DNA of 64,000 nt from Prostheceraeus crozeri (taxonomy: Eukaryota; Platyhelminthes; Polycladida; Euryleptidae): assembly GCA_907163375.1 (NCBI GenBank), contig CAJQUW010001981.1, forward strand, positions 124,001-188,000, given 5' to 3'. Numbering within the stretch: position 1 is the stretch's first letter; every line of letters begins with the position of its first letter. Positions 58,213 to 64,000 of this stretch are shown in pieces. The notes under the pieces are model-generated. The model had not been told where the DNA came from and did not search any database. It was given only the letters and a program-made list of their open reading frames with translations. A program made the position numbers and the translations under genes.

Positions 58213-58817
58213 TATGTATCAATAAAAAATAATATAATCAACATAAGCATAATCAAAATCACGTTTATTAATCAGCAACTTAGATTAAATTTGACTTTAG
58301 TCATCCGAGCATCAGTTGAGATCAGAACACGGCCGCCGATGGCAGAGTAACACCTAGACTACGTAAGGACTGAAAGTACGCCATGTCACAGAGAGTACCA
58401 ATCATTGATGCACAGTCATGAACATGCGTTCACGCCTCGTCATAGAATATGTTCCCTACATGAGATCAATGTTTTTGTCAATTTGAACGTTATGATGATA
58501 CTGAGCAAAATCGAATAATTACAGCAAGCTTTTCAATTGAACAAGGAGATGAGTTTAGATAAAAACTGCTATCACTGCACAGTATTAGACATTTTTATCA
58601 CGATTCAAATTATTACTTAAAAACACTGTAATCATCACTGTCCCGACAAAGCGATTGAAAGCCGTAATTAGCATCATTTGCATCCTACCCAGCCTTCATG
58701 ATATGAGAACATCCTTACGGAAAGTTGCACTGACACATTAGTTCCCTATAAGCGATTCAAACTGTATATACCAGTCATTTTATTGAACAATCCAATGAGA
58801 CAGAATGTGGAACATAC
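58213..58817. other. Non-coding stretch
   Basis: Nothing recognised. Confidence 0.3.
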
Positions 58818-59006
58818 TTCCTTGAAAGCTGTTCTTAGACGAATAGAACGATGCTCCAGTATCCTAGTCTCGACGTAGACAATCCGTAGCCTGACTGGGT
58901 ACAGAGTCAAGTCAAAATGATCTAGAAACTCAGGTTTGATAAAATTCCCACGTAAAGCCTCAAAATAAAACTTCACAGAAAATAACAGAAACGTTCTCAG
59001 CAGCAT
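58818..59006 (-). CDS. Candidate exon of unknown product
   Basis: A 189-bp segment, 63 codons open in one frame, between acceptor CTTTGGTTTTAG (59007-59018) and donor GAA|GTATGT (58812-58817), phase 0 at both ends. It encodes LLRTFLLFSVKFYFEALRGN, then FLDHFDLTLYPVRLRIVYVE and HRSIRLRTAFKE. It lies just downstream of ALG3 on the same strand. No family recognised; both splice sites look good but the frame could be chance. Confidence 0.3.
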
Positions 59007-59018
59007 CTAAAACCAAAG

Positions 59019-60224
59019 CTTGTCAAAATTTAGCTGGAAAGTCATTTGCCTCCGACAATTTGAAAGCAGATCTAAACGAACTGTCAATGGTTTTTGATTC
59101 TGGCTAACACTAACATAAGCATGTTGATGAGAATGCGTCTGTTATTAAAATTTTATTTTGAGATTTTCCTTGGAAATTTTATCCAAATCGAGTTTCAATA
59201 CCATTTTGACCATGAGCTATTGGGCAGTAGCCTATTCACACGTATTTAGGACTTCCTTGGATACAGCTGCGATATCAGAACGCGACTTTTTACGTAGTTC
59301 ACGACTTACGAAAATTGTTTTTGTTGCTTTAGTGATGTCATCGCACAAATAATTGACCCCAATGATGTGATGTCTGACATCAGGAAAGAATCAAAGCCGC
59401 ATTTCCTACATAAACATTCCCGTACATCAGAATACAACAAAAGCAGCTGTGAGTGGAATCTGATTTATTGGAATTGCTGAAATGACTTTTCGACGTTTAT
59501 AGCGGCATTATGGAATTCCGGAGATATTTTACAATGAGGCAAAATCAAGAATGAAATTCTCTCAACCCAGTTACACAGTTTGAAATACAGCTGATGATGC
59601 TTGTAACAACTGACCATAAATTGCTACATATTGACAACAAGAAAGTAAAAATGTTCATGGGATACATTCAGGCAAAACACTTAACAACAGAAGAAACAGT
59701 GTTATGAAAACCATTGTGACATTGATATCTTCTGTCAGCAGGGCTTCATTATTACTCGGATCTGACGCCTCAGTTCATGTTTTGATACTTCATTGATGAA
59801 CTTTTAGTTCATGAGATCAGAAGTAAGCCACTCTCCTAGTGACTGGTACAAGTGTGCGTGTGCACTGCACAATTTGGTCAATTCTGGGCAGAGATTAATT
59901 TGACTTAGCTTAAAGTCCTTCTTTTGGGTGAAAATTCCTTTCCAAAAATAATACATTAATGACAATGAGCACATGACATATACTCAGAAAATCGAGATGT
60001 TTCTCACATAGGAGCAAATCAGTCTGTTGTAAATACTCAAAATCATGATCGCACCTGTTGATTTATAGATGAAGTACATAATTGTTATAAAGTATATTCG
60101 ATTACTTCAATAAAAATGGATCACTTTAATTCGGAGCCATTGCTCATACAGAAAGTTTGTCACTCAGAGGTTTATAAAAAGCAAATCATTAACAAGCCCC
60201 AATTCCCTGGAGTCACAAGTTGTC
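59019..60224. other. ALG3 3' UTR and downstream spacer
   Basis: Follows the ALG3 stop codon on the minus strand. I see no other exon or bounded repeat. Confidence 0.35.
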
Positions 60225-60363
60225 TCATTTCCGTCGTTTGGTCAAAGCGGAAAGCAAAAGTCCACCGACAATAACAAAATGACAGCCATTAAGAGACAAG
60301 CTGCTGATGACCGTGGAAGGATACGTGTTCCAACACATTTCGATGATTCCCCACAGCAACATC
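60225..60363 (-). CDS. ALG3: ALG3 mannosyltransferase, last coding exon
   Basis: The exon follows acceptor TTTTCAG (60364-60370) and encodes MLLWGIIEMCWNTYPST, then SSLSLNGCHFVIVGGLLLSA and LTKRRK before a TGA at 60225-60227. Human ALG3 has GLIELSWNTYPST followed by a hydrophobic helix at the same place. Its first base completes a Lys codon begun in the exon at 63628-63763 (AA plus G). The last part is a membrane helix with a short basic tail ending in KRRK, compatible with an ER membrane protein. ALG3 adds the sixth mannose to the lipid-linked N-glycan precursor (GT58 family). Confidence 0.88.
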
Positions 60364-60471
60364 CTGAAAATGACAAAATGTCCAGATGTAGTCAATTTTT
60401 GTTGGTTATTGTGGATTTATCTGATAGCTTGGCATTTTATGACGATTGCTAAACAAAAATGCAACAAAATA

Positions 60472-60640
60472 CGAGAAGAATCTCGCATCGGCTTATAATC
60501 GCGGTTATCGGCGGTCGTATCGCGGTTCGCGGTTTTTTTTTGTCCCGGCAGAATTTCCTATCTTTTCCATATAATCGAGTTCGCATATATCGGCGGTTTT
60601 CGTCCGTCCCTTGAGGCGCCGATATATGCGAATTCTACTG
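60472..60640. mobile_element. Short TA-flanked MITE, pogo-like
   Basis: The right end, inverted, is CAGTAGAATTCGCATATATC; the left end CGAGAAGAATCTCGCATCGG is a diverged counterpart. TA flanks at 60470-60471 and 60641-60642. CGCGGTTATCGGCGG-like words fill the left sub-end. It lies in the last ALG3 intron. Confidence 0.6.
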
Positions 60641-60792
60641 TAGTTCCTTTTTCATGCATATTTCATTTTACATTGAGTTAAACAATTCATAATGGGCACA
60701 CAAAATTTGCAAAGAAAATCATTCACACATTTCTCATAGAGGAGTAAATTCTCAAATCACGAACTATCGACAACTTCGTACGGGAGTGACAC

Positions 60793-62990
60793 TGATTTGA
60801 CATATCACAAAGATAATGAGCTCTGCCTGCTTTTAAGACAATTTATTCAGTTGAAATTCAAATAATAAAATCCGAACGTTTCCTCCACCACGAACTTAGT
60901 CATGGGCAACCGTTACAGAGGACGTAGTAGAGTTGAAAGTGGGTCGTGGGTTATGGGTCACATGGGTCACATATGCCGTGGGTCATGTTTTTCCAAAAGG
61001 TTGGTGGGTCAGGTGGGTTGTGGGTCACATATGCCGTGGGTCAGGTGAGTCGTGGGTCAGACTTCGTTGACCCACTTCCAACCAGTTTGACCCACGATAG
61101 ATTTGACAATCTCAAATACAGTAAACTTCATTTATTCGTATTCTAATAATTCATGAAAAATGATTGAGTCAGTGTCACTGAAAGGGGTGATGGATGCACA
61201 CAGTCAAAGTATGCAACACTACTGACTCTCACGTGCCTCATACAGTTTCGAAAGGGGGCGGAATTCACACAAATAAAAGACTCGAAAACAATTGCTGCTA
61301 TCTACTGAGAGATGTTGGTTGGTGGAGAGAAGTTGTTTGAGTACAATTGTGTCTGCTCGATTCTCTGTCGCTATGTCTGACGATACCCAATGATGTGTGA
61401 CCTTGATTTCAGAGATGCAGCTACTGAAGAAGTCAGGTATTCAGAGGTTTTATTCATCTTGAAAATTTTCTTGCAATGCCAACTGACCTTCGCTTGATTT
61501 TGGTCTTTCGTAGAAAATATCCTCTGGTAGAGATTAAAATGGTAAATCTCCGGTAAAGATTGATCAGAGCCTAAATATTTTCGAAATATGTAATTGATCA
61601 AAATATCTTTCATAATATACATGCTTCACATCTAAAGCATTTAGCCGTTCAATCTACTTTCGCATCATACATGTTCCATGCATCTCATTGCTCATTCGAT
61701 ACATGATCATCTGAAGTACGATAATTCATACGACGGTCATTGATATAGACTTATCCCTTTCACACAGACTTATTACGGCAGAGTTCTGTGAGGAGACATT
61801 TTCTGACACTTCGTATCAATAAAAAGTTTCGTTCTGATATTTGATTTGGTATCAATTAAAATAGGAATATTTACATGATGTCACTAGCGATCGTCATCAC
61901 AACGCAGCCTACTCGTACATGTAGCGCCACTCAAATATATCACTTCATCTATATGAATTGCAAGCTTGAATTATAATAATAATATAATAATATTCACGCG
62001 TTACGCATGCTTACTCCATTTGCTTTTCAATGAATGTCATTCTTACATCAAATATACAACTTTCTACTTAATAGTTAGCGGAAGTTAATGAAATTTGAAT
62101 CGATTGCCATCAGAAGCAACAAAATTTTCACACATGTAGTATATAACATAATAAATGCATGAATAAATGATTTAGGCCTACTGCAATCTTATTTTTTAAC
62201 TTCATTTGATTAAGAAATGCAACATTTGAAATTTAGTCTGTAGGGCCCTCAACTTAACTAGTCATCTCTCTACGAGTTAAATAGGTAGCACTAAAAAGGA
62301 AAGTCAAGAATTATAACAAGAAACAGAATCGTTTAAATTATATTAGAACTTTAGGCATTTGTGGTACATGAACTTTGATTATAAGATAATTTTGATGAGG
62401 TTACATGTCTATTTGTCATGTGACAAGAGATCTGATACACTTGAATCTTCATGACAAATCTTAACAACAATTTTGATACTACGAGGCCTCTATCTAGATA
62501 GACCTAGAATCTTGAATGAAAATGAAACTAAAGATGATGCCAGAAACGGAAATTGCACTCACATCATTCACCCGTGCAGCATGTGGGTCAGGTGGGTCAA
62601 AGCTGTGGTGGGTCGGTTGGGTCACATATGCCGTGGGTCAGGTGGGTGAAAGCTGTGGTGGGTCGGTTGGGTCGTGGGTCCCATATGCCGTGGGTCAGGT
62701 GGGTCAAAGCTGTGGTGGGTCGGTTGGGTCACATATGCCGTGGGTCAGGTGGGTCAAAGCTGTGGTGGGTCGGTTGGGTCGTGGGTCACATATGCCGTGG
62801 GTCAGGTGGGTCATGGGTCAAGTTTCGTTGACCCACTTCCAACTCTGGTAGTCCGTTTACTGTTGGCCGTAGTCATGGGCAAAACGAAACGGTGAATGGC
62901 CGTGGTGGACGAAACGTTGGGATTTTACTATTTGAATTTCAACTGAATAATTCTAAGAAAGCAGGGAGAGCTCATTATCTTTTTGATCTG
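60793..62990. mobile_element. Foldback-type element with GGGTCA tandem arrays
   Basis: Outer arms of about 155-160 bp are inverted: 60793-60946 and 62829-62990 share ATTTGACATATC/ATTTGACAGATC, AAAGATAATGAGCTC, TTATTCAGTTGAAATTCAAA, TAAAATCC-AACGTTTC and GTCCACCACG-type stretches, and both lead into GTTG-AAGTGGGTC. Inside each arm are arrays of GGGTCA/GTGGGTCAGG words (60933-61085 and 62580-62842), with 50-58 bp units on the right. Long inverted arms with internal tandem repeats are the Foldback/Galileo plan. The centre (61090-62570) shows no transposase. It lies wholly in the last ALG3 intron. Confidence 0.75.
62580..62842 (+). repeat. GGGTCA-rich tandem array
   Basis: Repeats of GTGGGTCAGGTGGGTCAAAG and TGTGGTGGGTCGGTTGGGTC with CACATATGCC between, in units of about 50 and 58 bp, four in all, closing with GACCCACTTCCAAC. 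A shorter related array lies at 60941-61085. The apparent Gly/Val-rich proteins here are repeat artefacts. Confidence 0.88.
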
Positions 62991-63627
62991 TCAAATCATG
63001 AACTATCGACTGATATCGTGAACATGACGAGTACATGCGGAAGCACACGAATTTTCTATTAATTCCTCATTTATACAGCCAACAATAACCCTCAAAAGTG
63101 ATAGAACTCTTCCATACCGGAGGGGCAGCGGTTCACCTCCTCCTTTTGATGCAGTAATTTTGGATGAGACGATGGAACGCATCAATCTTCAGATGAGTGC
63201 AGATTTATTCTATGCACAAATCAATATCGCTTTGCAATGAAAGCAATCTCTCAGTACATTGTTCACCATTTTGGCATCATGAATGGAAGGGGATTTAATT
63301 ATTGCCAAAATTCGCTAACATTTCAAAGTCTTCATGAGTCTGAAAAAATTGGTTATTCTAAATTTTTAATTGAGTTTATTGTACGTAGATGGTTGAATTA
63401 CATGCAGCAAATGAATAGCGCCATTGGAATGTACAGAGATTTTCATGTAATTCTGAGCAACCCTTGATGAATGAATACAGGTAGACGATAAGAGCGTATA
63501 GAGCCGTTCAGCTCAGACTATTATACATTCATATCTGACATTTGAGCGCAAGTTAATAGAATAGAAAACGAAATTTTTCGGTATGAAATGGAATGTTTGC
63601 AAATGACATAAATAAAGTATCTCTTAC
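62991..63627. other. ALG3 intron
   Basis: It begins with a 20-bp stretch that matches 60752-60771 at 19 of 20 positions, on the other side of the foldback element. Otherwise nothing recognised. Confidence 0.4.
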
Positions 63628-63763
63628 TTCACAGTCACAGGAAAAGGCGTAGTCCATAGCAGGAACGGAATGGTGTGATAATACCAGACATAGAACTGGT
63701 AATGAAGGGAACGACTGAATGCCATGCCGACAAAGTTGGAGACAAAAAGAAGATAAATGATAT
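63628..63763 (-). CDS. ALG3: ALG3 mannosyltransferase, penultimate exon
   Basis: This 136-bp exon encodes [20 protein letters not shown] then [20 protein letters not shown] and PVTV. Human ALG3 reads [32 protein letters not shown] here, a near-identical signature of the GT58 family. The acceptor is CTTAACTCAGACACATCAG (CAG at 63764-63766); the donor is GTGAA|GTAAGAG (donor at 63621-63627). The exon ends with two bases of a Lys codon finished at 60363. ALG3 is a multi-pass ER protein that transfers mannose from dolichol-phosphate-mannose. The earlier exons lie right of the window. Confidence 0.93.
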
Positions 63764-64000
63764 CTGATGTGTCTGAGTTAAGGGAAATATTTCCATAAAA
63801 AATCAATGATAAATGATCAATAAGTGAAGCACCTGTCAAGAGCGAATTTATCATGTAATGAATAAAAATAAGCCTGTCACATACAGACACACAACCGTAC
63901 CTTCCATGATACAATGCTTCATGAATGCGCCGGTCGCCTCTCCGGCGTCAAACATTCATCATAGATCAACATCTACGCTCTTCTACATGATAGAGATGAT
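63764..64000. other. ALG3 intron, window edge
   Basis: A minus-strand donor-like site (GGAAG|GTACGG near 63900) follows a short open segment, but its sequence does not match the ALG3 residues expected upstream, so I do not call an exon. Confidence 0.3.

Noticed and set aside
62516-62895. Gly/Val/Trp-rich repeat proteins
   Set aside because: Three overlapping frames all read through the GGGTCA array, as expected for a tandem repeat.
1-64000. LTR retroelements, virus copies or capsid-bearing elements
   Set aside because: No integrase, protease, gag or capsid motif and no long terminal repeats were recognised; all reverse transcriptases seen are LINE or Penelope type.

Overview
This window is nuclear DNA of an animal: AT-rich, gene-poor, with spliced exons set in long introns and packed with transposable elements. 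The mix of Penelope-like retroelements, CR1/L2-type LINEs, Tc1/mariner, pogo, PIF/Harbinger and many small hAT elements, and the recurring word TAGGCCTA, fits a marine invertebrate. The phylum cannot be fixed from the sequence; an echinoderm or hemichordate is a guess. No CRISPR array, rRNA, bacterial operon or virus-like element was found.

Host genes. Two are identified, both on the minus strand, with splice phases that match exactly. HYKK (hydroxylysine kinase) has an exon at 15711-15911 and the next at 2914-3110, across a 12.6 kb intron. ALG3 (ER dolichol-phosphate-mannose mannosyltransferase) has an exon at 63628-63763 and its last exon at 60225-60363. A third minus-strand gene is inferred from a 768-base exon at 29415-30182 (coiled coil, tyrosine motifs) and an exon at 55193-55331 with compatible phase. 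Weaker exon candidates lie at 10044-10218, 39149-39230, 41413-41619 and 58818-59006.

Region by region. 1-1560: tandem array of 58-bp tRNA-like units. 3.1-15.7 kb (HYKK intron): two Penelope-like elements, one split by a hAT element; a relic of a hAT transposase; a 2.5 kb hAT element holding a second hAT. 15.4-18.3 kb: a small MITE pair and a 1.8 kb TA-flanked element. 21.4-23.7 kb: a LINE 3' end and a nearly intact mariner-type transposon. 26-29 kb: SINE pieces and a structured repeat. 31.7-34.5 kb: a long LINE copy. 34.9-37.7 kb: a Tc1 element and a PIF/Harbinger element. 41.8-42.3 kb: microsatellite and hairpin repeats. 44.5-46.4 kb: a 76-bp satellite split by a TA-flanked element. 46.8-52.6 kb: two copies of one repeat, one split by a hAT element, the other giving the empty site. 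54-58 kb: SINEs, a mariner relic, a pogo-like MITE. 60.4-63.0 kb (ALG3 intron): a MITE and a 2.2 kb foldback element.

The genes do not form a pathway together. What unifies the window is repeated nested insertion, most of it readable because the target-site duplications survive. Several non-autonomous elements each carry their own short word repeated just inside their ends, as expected of transposase binding sites.
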